This document shows positions 55,001 through 64,000 of a stretch of 64,000 nt of DNA, piece by piece. Position numbers and translations under genes: made by a program. The number at the start of each line of letters is the position of its first letter. Positions within the stretch are counted from its first letter, which is position 1. Source of the DNA: Amycolatopsis sp. cg9 (GTDB taxonomy: Bacteria; Actinomycetota; Actinomycetes; Mycobacteriales; Pseudonocardiaceae); the NCBI RefSeq assembly GCF_041346945.1, contig NZ_CP166850.1:992001-1056000 (forward strand), read 5' to 3'. The notes beneath the pieces were generated by a model. The model had not been told where the DNA came from. It saw nothing but the letters and a program-made list of their open reading frames with translations, and searched no databases.

Positions 55001-55798
55001 CGCATCGGCGACCTGCTGCGCACGCCGACGTCGGTCCCCGCGGCCGAGCGCTCGGTCGCGGTACCCGCTCGGCTGCGCGGCGAGGTGGCGTTCAAGGACG
55101 TCGACTTCTCCTACACCGGCGTCGAGGCGAAGGCGCTGGAGCAGTTCTCCCTGGACGTCGGCGCCGGCGAGACGATCGCGCTGGTCGGCGCGACGGGCGC
55201 CGGGAAGTCGACGGTCGTGAAGCTGGTCGCGCGCTACTACGACGTCACCGGCGGCGAGGTCCGCATCGACGGCACGGACGTCCGCGAGTACGACCTGCCC
55301 GGCCTGCGCCGCCGGATGGGCGTGGTCCCGCAGGAGGCCCACCTGTTCTCGGGCACGGTGGCCGACAACGTCCGCTACGGCCGCCCGTCGGCCTCCGACG
55401 CGGAGGTCGAGGCGGCGGTCCGGGCGGTGGGCGCGTTCGACGGCGTCGCGGCCTTGCCGGCGGGTTTCCTCCAGCCGGTGGGCGAACGCGGCCGCTCGCT
55501 GTCGGCGGGCCAGCGCCAGCTCGTGGCACTGGCCCGGGCGGAACTGGTGGACCCGGACGTCCTGCTGCTCGACGAGGCGACGGCGGCCCTGGACCCCTCG
55601 ACGGAGGCGGCGGTCCTGCGCGCGACGGAGACGGTGGCCCGCCGCCGCACGACGTTCGTGGTGGCCCACCGCCTGGCGACCGCGGCCCGCGCGGACCGGA
55701 TCGTGGTGCTGGACCACGGCCGGATCGTCGAGACGGGCACCCACGAAGAGCTGCTGGCGGCCGAGGGGCACTACGCGAGGCTGTGGGCCCTGGGCTGA
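52052..55798 (+). CDS. Fused heterodimeric ABC exporter (TMD-NBD-TMD-NBD)
   Basis: A 1248-aa protein from GTG 52052 combining two ABC exporter halves. Half 1: six helices (about 30-310), Walker A GTAGSGKST, Q-loop position Glu (VVFEEAFLFS), signature LSGGQ, and Walker B ending in Asp (ILILDDATSA). Half 2: helices about 690-960, Walker A GATGAGKST, VVPQEAHLFS, signature LSAGQ, and a normal LLLDEATAAL. NBD1 thus lacks the catalytic Glu, and the half 2 signature is altered. The site made by these two is the degenerate one, as in asymmetric exporters. Single-chain exporters of this type occur in mycobacteria (Rv0194-like) with multidrug export roles. Confidence 0.92.
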   Translation: MTTAPPRSRQELPPAETAGWVRRLSAAAWEHRALVVLSLVAAVFSVGVQAASPLLVRTAVDDAVAGQTGGLPGVAVFLISLQLVAFGTAFVRRYVGGKLALGVQHDLRQRVFNAVSRLDGGKQDAMRTGQIVSRAISDLQLVTGILMQIPVSFGSVLFALLSFAAMLWLSPVLTLIALVVTPAVGIIVARGRKRLFPATWSAQQRAGDVAQQVEETVTGVRVVKGFGQEAREVGRLEATARKLFAERLRAAKLSAVPTATTASLPAAGQVAVLGIGGVLAMNGAITLGTFLAFATYLATLVGPARMLSSLVVQAQLTRAGAERVYELIDAQPEVVDAPDARPLPDGPLGVELDAVRFGYTRSDPVLNGLSVTAHPGETLALVGTAGSGKSTISLLLPRFYDVHAGAVRVGGLDVRDVPLRQLRQAIGVVFEEAFLFSTTIRDNIAYGRPDASDEEIFAAARAAEADEFIRALPEGYETLVGERGLTLSGGQRQRLGLARALITDPRILILDDATSAIDTVTEAAIYDTLRSVTASRTTLLIAHRRSTLALADRIAVLDDGRVVDVGTEAELMARCPLFRELIAGPGDGVEEKHRCEGLDLGPAGVTPSLWPHEERDEVDELADAARLRSGDPNSSGFVGRGGAGLDLPPTPELIEGVRQLPPAVDEPRLSDVDVTAPDPGFRLARLLRPVRWPLAVVVGLVAADALASIALPALYQFGVDHGVRTGVEWLVWLAAGIGAVVIAADWLVVFAQTRLTSRVGETVLYSLRVRSYAHLQRLGLDYYERELSGKIMTRMTTDVDALSTFLQTGLATAVVSALTLAGIAAALLVTDAGLALYALAMVPVLVVATVIFRRAASKAYNEARERVSVVNADMQENVSGLRVTQAYSREDRSAAAFASLSDSYRRSRLRAQQYVATYFPLVALLSDLATTTVLVAGANRVAAGTLSAGVLLAFLLYLQQFFSPIQQLSSVFDGYQQARVGLGRIGDLLRTPTSVPAAERSVAVPARLRGEVAFKDVDFSYTGVEAKALEQFSLDVGAGETIALVGATGAGKSTVVKLVARYYDVTGGEVRIDGTDVREYDLPGLRRRMGVVPQEAHLFSGTVADNVRYGRPSASDAEVEAAVRAVGAFDGVAALPAGFLQPVGERGRSLSAGQRQLVALARAELVDPDVLLLDEATAALDPSTEAAVLRATETVARRRTTFVVAHRLATAARADRIVVLDHGRIVETGTHEELLAAEGHYARLWALG

Positions 55799-55871
55799 CT
55801 CGCGGCCGGCGGGTGAGCTGAACGCCGAAAGTGCGTGGCCGGACGCTCGGGGCACTGGGAGCATGGCGGGC

Positions 55872-56408
55872 ATGTTCGAAGAGAAGCGGGTCCCCGACCG
55901 GCAGGTCCGAGCCGCGCGGACCGAGACGACCGTCCGCGTCTACCAGGCGTGCTCACCGGCCGTCGCCGACGCCGCGCTCGAAAACCAGACGTTCGCCGGA
56001 CTCGAGGGCACGACCTGGCTGGACCTCTCGTTCCGCTGGGCGGCCTACGGCAGCGGCAACGGGAGCAAGCCCGGCCACGAGCGCATCCTGGCCGTCGACC
56101 TCACTCGCGACGGCTTCGAGTGGGCTCTCGCCCACCCGGGTCCGGTGCTCCTCCGGTGGGAAGCGGAGCGAGACCTCGACCACACGGCGCTGAACTTCGA
56201 AGCGCTCCGCCTCGGCCTCACCGGCGAAGCGGCCGGTCACTACACCGGTGACTGGATCACCGCCATCACCGACGTCACACCGGTGATCCGCGACATCGCC
56301 GGGCTGCTGGCGACGGACCAGCTCCACAAGGCGGTCCGGCTCGTCCCCCACGAGCCGCCGTACCCGCTGGGCGAAGACCTCGCCAAGGCCGTGGGGGCCA
56401 CCGGCTAA
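55872..56408 (+). CDS. DUF4291-family protein
   Basis: A 178-aa protein. VRVYQACSPAVADAALENQ and LDLSFRWAAYGSG, then ERILAVDLTRDGFEWAL and ALRLGLTGE, are the DUF4291 pattern. ATG 55872 has GGGAG at a suitable distance; ATG 55863 is possible. The function is unknown. Its stop overlaps the convergent gene by 4 bp. Confidence 0.8.
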   Translation: MFEEKRVPDRQVRAARTETTVRVYQACSPAVADAALENQTFAGLEGTTWLDLSFRWAAYGSGNGSKPGHERILAVDLTRDGFEWALAHPGPVLLRWEAERDLDHTALNFEALRLGLTGEAAGHYTGDWITAITDVTPVIRDIAGLLATDQLHKAVRLVPHEPPYPLGEDLAKAVGATG

Positions 56409-56677
56409 GGCAGCGCCCGCCACTTCAGCGAGCCCATCCCGGCCGCCTCGACGTCGGGCCGGGAGGCCCACCGGACCGTCCCCGGCCGGACGTGGACCCC
56501 GGCGCCGACCAGCCAGTCCGGCTCGTCGGGCTCGACCCACTCCATCTCCTCGAAGTCGGCCAGCGTCGGCCAGACCGCGTGGCACGAATCGCACCGGAGC
56601 ACGACCGTCCCGGACTCGGTGACCAGCGGCCGCACCAGGCCCTGGTCCCAGAACGAAGGACATTCGACCAGCCACAT
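56405..56677 (-). CDS. Small protein with a single CxxC knuckle, unknown function
   Basis: A 90-aa protein. VVLRCDSCHAVWPTL has one CxxC pair, and an extra Cys occurs near the N-terminus (VECPSF), a possible half zinc ribbon. MEWVEPDEPDWLV is acidic. No family was recognised. The 258 bp upstream, toward kgd, have no gene and hold the kgd promoter. Confidence 0.55.
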   Translation of the reverse strand: MWLVECPSFWDQGLVRPLVTESGTVVLRCDSCHAVWPTLADFEEMEWVEPDEPDWLVGAGVHVRPGTVRWASRPDVEAAGMGSLKWRALP

Positions 56678-56935
56678 CCGTCCAGTGGAACCCGCCGCGG
56701 TGAACGTCCGGCGGCAGCCGGGCGAACCGGGAAAAAAGACGCCGCGAACCCTGTACCGGGTCCACTGCTTAAGGTTCCCTTAGCACATCTTGATCGAGTC
56801 AGTGACCGATCCCCTAGTGCGCCACGCCTCACACAGGCCGGTTCCATCACATCGCGGTCACCGAGGGGGTTAGCCTGGTAGGCGCATCAGCGGATTCAAG
56901 ATCGAGATCGAGACGGATAGAGGCGAGCCCCAGCC

Positions 56936-59900
56936 GTGTCCAGCAGCAGCCCTGCGTCACAGTTCGGCCCCAACGAGTGGCTGGTCGAAGAGATGTACGA
57001 CCAGTTCCTCGCCGACCCTTCCTCAGTCGATGCCGCATGGCACGACTTCTTCGCGGACTTCAAGCCGACGCAGAACGCGCAGGCCAAGGCGGACAACGCC
57101 CGGCAGCAGGCCGAAGCCAAGCCGGCCACCAACGGCCAGGCCGCGCAGCCGTCGGCCAAGGCCGTGCAGAACGCGGAGTCGGCGGCCAAGCAGGCCGCCC
57201 CCACGAAGGCCGCGCCCGCGAAGCCGGCGCCGAAGGCGGCTCCCAAGCCCGCCGCGGCCAAGGCCGAGCCGAAGGCCGACGCGAAGAAGGAAGAGCTGGA
57301 GTCGAAGCAGCTGCGCGGTGCCGCGGCCGCCATCGCGAAGAACATGGACGCCTCGCTGAGCGTCCCCACGGCGACCAGCGTGCGCGCGGTCCCGGCCAAG
57401 CTGATGGCGGACAACCGCATCGTCATCAACAACCACCTCAAGCGCACGCGTGGCGGCAAGATCTCCTTCACGCACCTCATCGGCTACGCCATGGTGCGCG
57501 CGCTGAAGGACTTCCCGAACCTCAACCGGCACTACCAGCAGATCGACGGCAAGCCGTTCGCGATCACGCCGGAGCACGTCAACTTCGGGCTCGCGATCGA
57601 CATGAAGGGCAAGGACGGGTCCCGCAACCTCGTCGTCGCCTCGGTCAAGTCCGTCGAGGACATGTCGTTCCTGCAGTTCTGGCAGGCCTACGAGGACATC
57701 GTCAAGAAGGCCCGCAACAACAAGCTCACCGCGGACGACTTCGCCGGCACCACGATCTCGCTGACCAACCCCGGCGGCATCGGCACCAACCACTCGGTGC
57801 CGCGCCTGCAGGCCGGCCAGGGCGCCATCATCGGCGTCGGCGCCATGCAGTACCCGGCGGCGTTCGAAGGCACCAGCGAGAAGACGCTGGTCGACCTCGG
57901 CATCAGCAAGATCATGACGCTGACCTCGACCTACGACCACCGCATCATCCAGGGCGCGGAGTCCGGCGAGTTCCTCAAGCGCATCCACCAGCTGCTGCTC
58001 GGTGAAGACGGCTTCTACGACGACGTCTTCACCAGCCTGCGCCTGCCGTACGAGCCGATCCGCTGGGTCGCCGACATCCCCGAGGGCCCGGTCGACAAGA
58101 CCGCCCGCGTGATCGAGCTCATCGACGCGTTCCGGATGCGCGGCCACCTGATGGCCGACACCGACCCGCTGAACTACCGCCAGCGCAGCCACGCCGACCT
58201 GGACGTCCTGTCCCACGGCCTGACGCTCTGGGACCTCGACCGCGAGTTCCCGGTCGGTGGCTTCGCCGGCCAGGAGCGGATGAAGCTGCGCGACATCCTG
58301 GGTGTGCTGCGCAACTCCTACTGCCGCACGGTCGGCATCGAGTACACGCACATCCTCGACCCCGAGGAGCGCCGCTGGATCCAGGAGCGCGTCGAGATCC
58401 CGCACGAGAAGCCGGACCCCGCGGTCCAGAAGTACGTGCTCTCGAAGCTGAACGCCGCCGAGGCGTTCGAGACGTTCCTGCAGACCAAGTACGTCGGCCA
58501 GAAGCGCTTCTCGCTGGAGGGCGGCGAGACGGCGATCCCGCTGCTCGACACGCTGCTGGACAAGGCCGCCGAGCACGAGCTCGACGAGGTCGTCATCGGC
58601 ATGCCGCACCGCGGCCGCCTGAACGTGCTGGCCAACATCGTCGGCAAGCCGATCAGCCAGATCTTCCAGGAGTTCGAGGGCAACCTCGACCCGGGCCAGG
58701 CGCACGGTTCCGGTGACGTGAAGTACCACCTCGGCGCCGAGGGCAAGTACTTCCGCATGTTCGGCGACGGCGAGACGAAGGTGTCGCTGACGGCGAACCC
58801 GTCGCACCTGGAGACCGTGGACCCGGTGCTCGAGGGCATCGTCCGCGCGAAGCAGGACCTCCTGGACAAGGGCGGCGAGGGCTACACCGTGCTGCCGGTC
58901 CTGATGCACGGCGACGCGGCCTTCGCGGGCCAGGGCGTCGTCGCCGAGACGCTGAACCTGTCGCTGCTACGCGGGTACCGCACCGGTGGCACCGTGCACG
59001 TGATCGTCAACAACCAGGTCGGCTTCACGACCGCGCCGGAGCACTCGCGCTCGTCGCAGTACGCCACCGACGTCGCGAAGATGATCGGCTCGCCGATCTT
59101 CCACGTGAACGGCGACGACCCCGAAGCCGCGCACTGGGTGGCCAAGCTGGCCGTCGAGTACCGGCAGGCGTTCCACAAGGACGTCGTCATCGACCTGATC
59201 TGCTACCGCCGCCGCGGCCACAACGAGGGCGACGACCCCTCGATGACGCAGCCGGCGATGTACGACATCATCGACACGAAGCGTTCGGTGCGGAAGACCT
59301 ACACCGAGTCGCTGATCGGCCGCGGCGACATCTCCGTCGAGGAGGCCGAAGCCGCGCTGCGCGACTTCTCGAGCCAGCTGGAGCACGTCTTCAACGAGGT
59401 CCGGGAGCTGGAGAAGCACCCGGCGAAGGCGAGCCCCTCGGTCGAGGAGGAGCAGCAGGTGCCGGCCAAGGTAGCTACGGCCATCACGACGAAGACGCTG
59501 GAGCACATCGGCGACGCGTTCGTGAACGTGCCGGAGGGCTTCACGCCGCACCCGCGCGTCAAGCCGGTCATGGAGCGCCGCCACAAGATGTCCCGCGAAG
59601 GCGACATCGACTGGGCGTTCGGCGAGCTGCTCGCGTTCGGGTCGCTGGCGATGGAGAGCCGCCTGGTGCGGCTGTCCGGTCAGGACTCCCGCCGCGGCAC
59701 GTTCACGCAGCGGCACTCGGTGTTCATCGACCGCAAGACCGGCCAGGAGTACTCGCCGCTGCAGAACCTGGCCGAGGGCCAGGGCCGCGTGATGATCTAC
59801 GACTCGGCGCTGTCGGAGTACGCGGCCGTCGGCTTCGAGTACGGCTACTCGGTCGCCAACCCCGAGTCGCTCGTGATGTGGGAAGCGCAGTTCGGTGACT

Positions 59901-60634
59901 TCGTCAACGGCGCGCAGACCGTCATCGACGAGTACATCTCCTCGGGCGAGGCCAAGTGGGGCCAGCGCTCGGACGTCGTGCTGCTGCTGCCGCACGGCCA
60001 CGAGGGCCAGGGCCCGGACCACACCTCCGGCCGCATCGAGCGCTTCCTCTCGCTGTGCGCGGAGGGCTCGATGACGGTGGCGGTCCCGTCCACCCCGGCG
60101 AACTACTTCCACCTGCTGCGCCGGCACGCCCTCGACGGCATCCAGCGCCCGCTGGTCGTCTTCACGCCGAAGTCGATGCTGCGCAACAAGGCCGCGACGT
60201 CGCCGGTCGAGGACTTCACCGGCGAAAGCCGGTTCATGTCGGTCATCGACGACACGACGCCGGACCCGGCGAAGATCCGCAAGGTGCTGCTGACCTCCGG
60301 GAAGCTGTACTGGGAGCTGGTCGCGGAGCGGACGAAGCGCGAGGCGCACGACGTCGCGATCGTCCGCATCGAGCAGTACTACCCACTGCCGAAGAAGAAG
60401 CTGGTGGCGGCGCTGGAGCGGTACTCGAACGCGCAGCAGGTCGCGTGGGTCCAGGAGGAGCCGGAAAACCAGGGCGCGTGGCCGTTCTTCGGCCTGAACC
60501 TGCCCCGGAAGTTCCCGGAGCTGCTCTCGGGTCTGCAGGTCGTCTCGCGCCGTCCGATGGCGGCCCCGTCGGCGGGTTCGTCGAAGGTGCACGAGGTCGA
60601 GCAGAAGGCGCTGATCTCGAAGGCGTTCGACTGA
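56936..60634 (+). CDS. kgd: Multifunctional 2-oxoglutarate decarboxylase/dehydrogenase E1 with E2 domain
   Basis: A 1232-aa protein from GTG 56936. Residues 1-40 are the E1 N-terminal motif ([20 protein letters not shown]). An Ala/Pro/Lys-rich linker runs to about 115, the E2-type succinyltransferase domain covers about 120-350 ([16 protein letters not shown]), and the E1 TPP part follows ([40 protein letters not shown]). This fused Kgd/OdhA form is specific to actinobacteria and makes succinyl-CoA or succinic semialdehyde in the TCA cycle. A perfect 19-bp terminator follows 11 bp after its stop. Confidence 0.95.
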   Translation: MSSSSPASQFGPNEWLVEEMYDQFLADPSSVDAAWHDFFADFKPTQNAQAKADNARQQAEAKPATNGQAAQPSAKAVQNAESAAKQAAPTKAAPAKPAPKAAPKPAAAKAEPKADAKKEELESKQLRGAAAAIAKNMDASLSVPTATSVRAVPAKLMADNRIVINNHLKRTRGGKISFTHLIGYAMVRALKDFPNLNRHYQQIDGKPFAITPEHVNFGLAIDMKGKDGSRNLVVASVKSVEDMSFLQFWQAYEDIVKKARNNKLTADDFAGTTISLTNPGGIGTNHSVPRLQAGQGAIIGVGAMQYPAAFEGTSEKTLVDLGISKIMTLTSTYDHRIIQGAESGEFLKRIHQLLLGEDGFYDDVFTSLRLPYEPIRWVADIPEGPVDKTARVIELIDAFRMRGHLMADTDPLNYRQRSHADLDVLSHGLTLWDLDREFPVGGFAGQERMKLRDILGVLRNSYCRTVGIEYTHILDPEERRWIQERVEIPHEKPDPAVQKYVLSKLNAAEAFETFLQTKYVGQKRFSLEGGETAIPLLDTLLDKAAEHELDEVVIGMPHRGRLNVLANIVGKPISQIFQEFEGNLDPGQAHGSGDVKYHLGAEGKYFRMFGDGETKVSLTANPSHLETVDPVLEGIVRAKQDLLDKGGEGYTVLPVLMHGDAAFAGQGVVAETLNLSLLRGYRTGGTVHVIVNNQVGFTTAPEHSRSSQYATDVAKMIGSPIFHVNGDDPEAAHWVAKLAVEYRQAFHKDVVIDLICYRRRGHNEGDDPSMTQPAMYDIIDTKRSVRKTYTESLIGRGDISVEEAEAALRDFSSQLEHVFNEVRELEKHPAKASPSVEEEQQVPAKVATAITTKTLEHIGDAFVNVPEGFTPHPRVKPVMERRHKMSREGDIDWAFGELLAFGSLAMESRLVRLSGQDSRRGTFTQRHSVFIDRKTGQEYSPLQNLAEGQGRVMIYDSALSEYAAVGFEYGYSVANPESLVMWEAQFGDFVNGAQTVIDEYISSGEAKWGQRSDVVLLLPHGHEGQGPDHTSGRIERFLSLCAEGSMTVAVPSTPANYFHLLRRHALDGIQRPLVVFTPKSMLRNKAATSPVEDFTGESRFMSVIDDTTPDPAKIRKVLLTSGKLYWELVAERTKREAHDVAIVRIEQYYPLPKKKLVAALERYSNAQQVAWVQEEPENQGAWPFFGLNLPRKFPELLSGLQVVSRRPMAAPSAGSSKVHEVEQKALISKAFD

Positions 60635-60645
60635 TCGCTTGAAGC

Positions 60646-60688
60646 ACGACGAAGGCCCCCGCACTTCCGGTGCGGGGGCCTTCGTCGT
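60646..60688. terminator. 19-bp perfect hairpin, bidirectional terminator
   Basis: ACGACGAAGGCCCCCGCAC pairs perfectly with GTGCGGGGGCCTTCGTCGT around TTCCG. It lies between the stops of kgd (plus) and the DUF3558-like gene (minus) and touches the latter. A TTC follows on the plus side, but no long T run. Confidence 0.85.
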
Positions 60689-61393
60689 TCAGCTGAGCGA
60701 TTCGGAAGCGGCCTTCGCCAGGCTGTGGGCGTTGCGGCGGCAGCGCTCGATGTTCTTGTCCGAGGTGTCGGCGGCCGTGACGATCACGGTCGCGTCGACG
60801 TTGCCCTGGTAGAACCGCACGCCGCACTGCATGGTGCCGCTGCTGTCGTAGTCGACGTCGGCGGCCTTCGTCGCCTTCCCGATCTTCTCGGTGATCGGCT
60901 TCGCGCCGCGCTCCACCTCGATGTCGTAGCCGGCCTTCGCGTACCCGGGGCCGTTGCCCGAGCCCGGCTGGTTCGACTTCGCCAGCATCATCGACACCGT
61001 GCCGGACGACGACCCCGCCTTCGACCACGAGCAGCTCAGCTGGGACAGCTGGATCTTGTCGTCGGAGGTGGTGGCCGGCTCCGCCGGGGCGTCGCTCGAC
61101 AGCGGCGGCAGGTTGTTCATCCGGCTGCCGACCTCGCTGCAGCGCGGGAGCGCCGCGTACTTGTCCGGCTCGCCCGCCGCGGACGTCGTGGGCGGCGCGG
61201 CCGTGGACCCCTTGTCGTCGGCGGTGAGGAGGAAGAACGCGCCAACGCCCGCCCCGGCCAGGACGAGCACGCCGACCACGACCAGCACGACCACCAGCAC
61301 CGTCTTCCCGCCGGACTTCGGCGGCGGGTAGCCGGGGTACTGCTGCTGGGGGTAGGGCTGCTGCGGGTACGGGTACTGGGGTCCTTGCTGCAC
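60689..61393 (-). CDS. Membrane-anchored DUF3558-like protein
   Basis: A 234-aa protein from GTG 61393. A cytoplasmic Pro/Gln/Tyr-rich start (PQYPYPQQPYPQQQYPGYPP), one helix at about 30-55 (TVLVVVLVVVGVLVLAGAGV), then an extracellular domain with LPRCSEV, LSCSWSKAGS and MQCGVRF cysteines. The pattern resembles DUF3558 lipoprotein domains, here on a transmembrane anchor rather than a lipobox. The role is unknown. Confidence 0.7.
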   Translation of the reverse strand: MQQGPQYPYPQQPYPQQQYPGYPPPKSGGKTVLVVVLVVVGVLVLAGAGVGAFFLLTADDKGSTAAPPTTSAAGEPDKYAALPRCSEVGSRMNNLPPLSSDAPAEPATTSDDKIQLSQLSCSWSKAGSSSGTVSMMLAKSNQPGSGNGPGYAKAGYDIEVERGAKPITEKIGKATKAADVDYDSSGTMQCGVRFYQGNVDATVIVTAADTSDKNIERCRRNAHSLAKAASESLS

Positions 61394-61448
61394 GAACCGG
61401 ACACTAGGCCATTCGTGCGACCGGGGCGGGCGTTTCGACGCAAACCAC

Positions 61449-62990
61449 TCAGACGGTCAGCGACCAGGTGTCGATGCGCCCGGTGTCGATCGCGGCGACG
61501 TCCTGGACCCGCAGCGTCCAGGTGCCGTTCGCGGCCTCACCCGAGACGTTCGCGCTGTAGGTCGTGTTGATGTCGTTGCTCGAGTCGTTGCTGGAGTTCT
61601 TCAGCCGGTAGGCCGACCCGTCCGGCGCGACCAGGTCGATCACCAGGTCGCCGACGTAGGTGTGGACGATGTGGACCTCCACGGCCGTCGTCGCGGACGC
61701 GTTGCGGTTGCAGCCCGACACGCTCACCGTGCTGGTCACGGCGGCGCCGTTGTCGGGGATGGCGACATCGGTGCCGTTGGTGACGGTGCCGCAGGTCGGC
61801 GGCGGCGGGGTCGTGCCGGTGCCGGTGTAGAGCAGGACGTTCGGCGAGCCGGTGCCGGCGTTGGTCACCTTGCCGGTGGTGCCGTTCGCGACGAGGGCGT
61901 CGCGGACCTGCTGCGGCGTCGCGCCGGTGTTGGCAGCCAGGTACAGCGCCGCCGCGCCGACGACGTGCGGGGTGGCCATCGACGTGCCGCTGATCGTGTT
62001 GGTGGCGGTGCTGCTGCCGATCCACGACGACGTGATGCCGCTGCCCGGCGCGAAGATGTCGAGGCAGGTGCCGATGTTGGAGTAGCTCGCGCGGGCGTCG
62101 GTCGACGTCGTCGCGCCGACGGTGATGCCCGCCGCGACGCGGCCCGGGGAGCCGTTGCACGCGTTGGCGCCGTTGTCGTTGCCCGCCGCGAGGCCGTAGG
62201 TGATGCCCGCGTTGATCGAGCGCTGCACCGCCGAGTCCAGCGTGCTCGAAGCGCCGCCACCGAGGCTCATGTTCGCGACGGCCGGCTTGACCGCGTTCGC
62301 CGTCACCCAGTCGACGCCGGAGATGACGCCGGCGGTCGTGCCGGAGCCGCTGCAGTTGAGCACGCGCACGGCGACCAGCTTGACCTCCTTGGCCAGGCCG
62401 TACTGCGAGCCGCCGATGGTGCCGGCGACGTGCGTGCCGTGGCCCTGGCAGTCGGTGGCGTCACTGTCGTTGTCGACGAAGTCGTAGCCCGACGTCGCGC
62501 GGCCGCCGAAGGTGCTGTGCGTGAGGTTGATGCCGGTGTCGATCACGTACGCGTGCACGTTCGACGCCGTCGTGCTGTAGCTGTACTTCTGGTCGAGCGG
62601 CAGGTTCCGCTGGTCGACCCGGTCCAGCCCCCACGACGGCGGGTTCAGCTGGTCGGCGCTCGCCCGCACGACCTTGTTCTGCTCCACAGTGGACACCGCG
62701 GGGTCGGCGGCGATGCGCTTCGCCTGCGTTTCGGACATCGTGCCGGTGAAGCCGCGCAGGGCCGCGGAGAACGTCCTCGCGACGGTGCCGCCGTGGCGGC
62801 TCGTGACTTCCTTCGCCTTGCTCTCCGCCGCCGTGCCGTCCTTGAACACGACGATGTAGCTGTCCTTGACGGCGTCGGCGCCGCCGGCCCCGACGATCGT
62901 CCCTTCGCTCGCCGTCGCGACGGCGTTGCCGCTCAACGCCGTCAACGCCGAAACGGCGGCGACGACCCCGATCTTGGTCACCAGGCGCAT
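61449..62990 (-). CDS. Secreted S8 subtilase with P/homoB domain
   Basis: A 513-aa protein with AAAGGGACG before ATG 62990. Signal peptide 1-26, I9 propeptide about 30-105 (YIVVFKDGTAAESKAKEV), protease domain about 115-385. Catalytic Asp151 (VIDTG), His184 (GHGTHVAG) and Ser337 (SGTSMATPH) are all present, with the oxyanion Asn in AAGNDNG. It is a proteinase K-type enzyme. A proprotein-convertase P-domain forms the C-terminus (about 400-513: HTYVGDLVIDLVAPDGSAY). An exported nutrient or developmental protease. Confidence 0.93.
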   Translation of the reverse strand: MRLVTKIGVVAAVSALTALSGNAVATASEGTIVGAGGADAVKDSYIVVFKDGTAAESKAKEVTSRHGGTVARTFSAALRGFTGTMSETQAKRIAADPAVSTVEQNKVVRASADQLNPPSWGLDRVDQRNLPLDQKYSYSTTASNVHAYVIDTGINLTHSTFGGRATSGYDFVDNDSDATDCQGHGTHVAGTIGGSQYGLAKEVKLVAVRVLNCSGSGTTAGVISGVDWVTANAVKPAVANMSLGGGASSTLDSAVQRSINAGITYGLAAGNDNGANACNGSPGRVAAGITVGATTSTDARASYSNIGTCLDIFAPGSGITSSWIGSSTATNTISGTSMATPHVVGAAALYLAANTGATPQQVRDALVANGTTGKVTNAGTGSPNVLLYTGTGTTPPPPTCGTVTNGTDVAIPDNGAAVTSTVSVSGCNRNASATTAVEVHIVHTYVGDLVIDLVAPDGSAYRLKNSSNDSSNDINTTYSANVSGEAANGTWTLRVQDVAAIDTGRIDTWSLTV

Positions 62991-63222
62991 GGTTCGTCCC
63001 TTTCTGGGCAGGGTCGACCGGGCGGTGCACGGCCGCCGGGTCGCCAGGGGTGAGACGTGAAGCGCGTTCACGTGGAACGTGGACGGAACTGTAGGTCGCG
63101 GTCCGCCCAGATCGGTAGATCGTCCCGTTTGCGCAGTTCAAGACCACTCGAACGGTCCCCTACCAAAGTCTGCCCGCGAAAACGATTTCCGCTCGGCGCC
63201 GGTTCGCGGCAAGGTGACGGCC

Positions 63223-63741
63223 ATGCTGATCCGCCGCGCGACCCCGGCCGACCAGGCCGCGATCCACCGAGTCCACAGCGAAGCGTTCCGGCGTGCGGAG
63301 GGCGTGACGCCGGTCGAGGCGCCGCTCGTGGACGACCTGCGCGCCGCGGGCGACCTGATCGACGCGCTGTCCCTGGTCGCGATGCGCGACGGCGAGGTCG
63401 TCGGGCACGTGTGCTGCAGCCCCGCCCGCCTCGGCGAGGACAGCGCGTCCGCGGTCGGGCTCGGCCCGCTCGGCGTGCTGCCCGCGCACCAGGCGCGCGG
63501 CGTCGGCTCGGCGCTCGTGCACGCGGTCCTCGGTGCGGCGGACGCGCTCGGCCACGGCCTCGTCGTCCTGCTCGGCGACCCGGCCTACTACGCGCGGTTC
63601 GGCTTCGTCACCGCGTCGACGCTTTCGATCACCGCACCCGACCCGGCCTGGGGCAAGCACTTCCAGGCCCGGACGCTGTCGGGGTACAAGTCCACCCAGG
63701 CGGGCGCGTTCGAGTACGCGCCGGCTTTCTCCCGGGTCTGA
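63223..63741 (+). CDS. GNAT-family N-acetyltransferase (YhbS-like)
   Basis: A 172-aa protein. AAGGTGA lies before ATG 63223, which is preferred to the in-frame GTG 9 bp upstream. VGLGPLGVLPAHQARGVGSALV is the acetyl-CoA motif, and LLGDPAYYARFGFVTAS the C-terminal motif of the YhbS group. The acceptor is unknown. The 232 bp between it and the divergent subtilase show no gene. Confidence 0.87.
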   Translation: MLIRRATPADQAAIHRVHSEAFRRAEGVTPVEAPLVDDLRAAGDLIDALSLVAMRDGEVVGHVCCSPARLGEDSASAVGLGPLGVLPAHQARGVGSALVHAVLGAADALGHGLVVLLGDPAYYARFGFVTASTLSITAPDPAWGKHFQARTLSGYKSTQAGAFEYAPAFSRV

Positions 63742-63754
63742 ACAGGAGTCGCCG

Positions 63755-64000
63755 ATGTACGCACCGAGCACGTCCGTGGGGGTCCGGATCAACCGCGAGC
63801 AGCCACCGGCCAAGCTGGTCGAGCTGGCGCGGCGGGCCGAAGCCGCCGGACTCGACGAAGTCTGGCTGGTCGAGGACTGCTTCTGGGCGGCAGGCATCGC
63901 CACGGTCGCGACGGCGCTGGCGGCGACGTCGACGATCAAGGTGGGCATCGGCGTGCTCCCGGCGGTCGCCCGCAACCCGGCGATCGCGGCGATGGAGCTC
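63755..64000 (+). CDS. LLM class flavin-dependent oxidoreductase, N-terminal part (cut by window edge)
   Basis: 82 codons from ATG 63755 behind ACAGGAG, running off the right edge. SVGVRINREQPPAKLVELARR, AEAAGLDEVWLVED and IKVGIGVLPAVARNPAIAAM match the start of luciferase-like F420- or FMN-dependent enzymes of actinobacteria. It follows the GNAT gene by 13 bp and is likely in its operon. Confidence 0.8.
   Translation, partial: MYAPSTSVGVRINREQPPAKLVELARRAEAAGLDEVWLVEDCFWAAGIATVATALAATSTIKVGIGVLPAVARNPAIAAMEL

Overview
The window is high-GC DNA with frequent GTG starts, dense divergent pairs and gene sets typical of filamentous actinomycetes: a Kgd-type 2-oxoglutarate decarboxylase, ESX/type VII-like secretion substrates, many TetR regulators, and MetX/MetY. 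Pseudonocardiaceae, perhaps Amycolatopsis, is the best guess. That placement is an inference from gene content. No rRNA, tRNA, transposase, integrase or CRISPR array was seen.

Region 1 (1-11 kb) is the accessory highlight. A 62-residue FxsA-like RiPP precursor sits 2 bp before a stand-alone alphaKG-HExxH peptide hydroxylase. Facing them are an 85-aa membrane protein and a leftward operon: an adenylate/guanylate-cyclase-like protein with a C-terminal effector-associated domain (EAD), a VMAP-type protein with an N-terminal EAD, a MoxR AAA+ ATPase, and a 1488-aa vWA-like/NB-ARC/TPR protein of the FxSxx-COOH system (FxsT). This is a vWA-MoxR-VMAP conflict module joined to a RiPP module. The radical SAM partner FxsB is not in view, and the precursor lacks the C-terminal FxSxx motif.

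Region 2 (11-23 kb): ltrA; a divergent XRE/MmyB-like regulator and SDR; a pair of acyl-CoA dehydrogenases behind a palindromic operator; a small protein with a lysin-like amidase; a PhaC-like hydrolase; SDR; GNAT; and a YbaB/ESX-substrate trio.

Region 3 (22.7-32.7 kb): a translationally coupled methylcrotonyl-CoA carboxylase operon (carboxyltransferase, biotin carboxylase/BCCP, acyl-CoA dehydrogenase). It shares 16-bp operators with a TetR gene 1.1 kb away, across a secreted SGNH lipase. Two further TetR genes follow, each paired with an oxidoreductase (SDR; AurF-like diiron oxygenase).

Region 4 (32.9-43 kb): metY-metX, a FAD monooxygenase, a PadR/glyoxalase cluster around a perfect 19-bp palindrome, a DUF4388-like/roadblock operon, a methyltransferase and a PucR regulator.

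Region 5 (43-64 kb): secreted M43 metalloprotease, quinone oxidoreductase, alanine dehydrogenase, acyltransferase-3, a two-component system preceded by a 29-bp tandem repeat, an ABC-2 transporter, a 1248-aa fused ABC exporter, DUF4291, kgd, a DUF3558-like protein, a secreted subtilase, a GNAT and the start of a luciferase-like monooxygenase. Three intergenic hairpins (27.6, 44.1 and 52.0 kb) share the same arm sequence and look like a dispersed terminator family.
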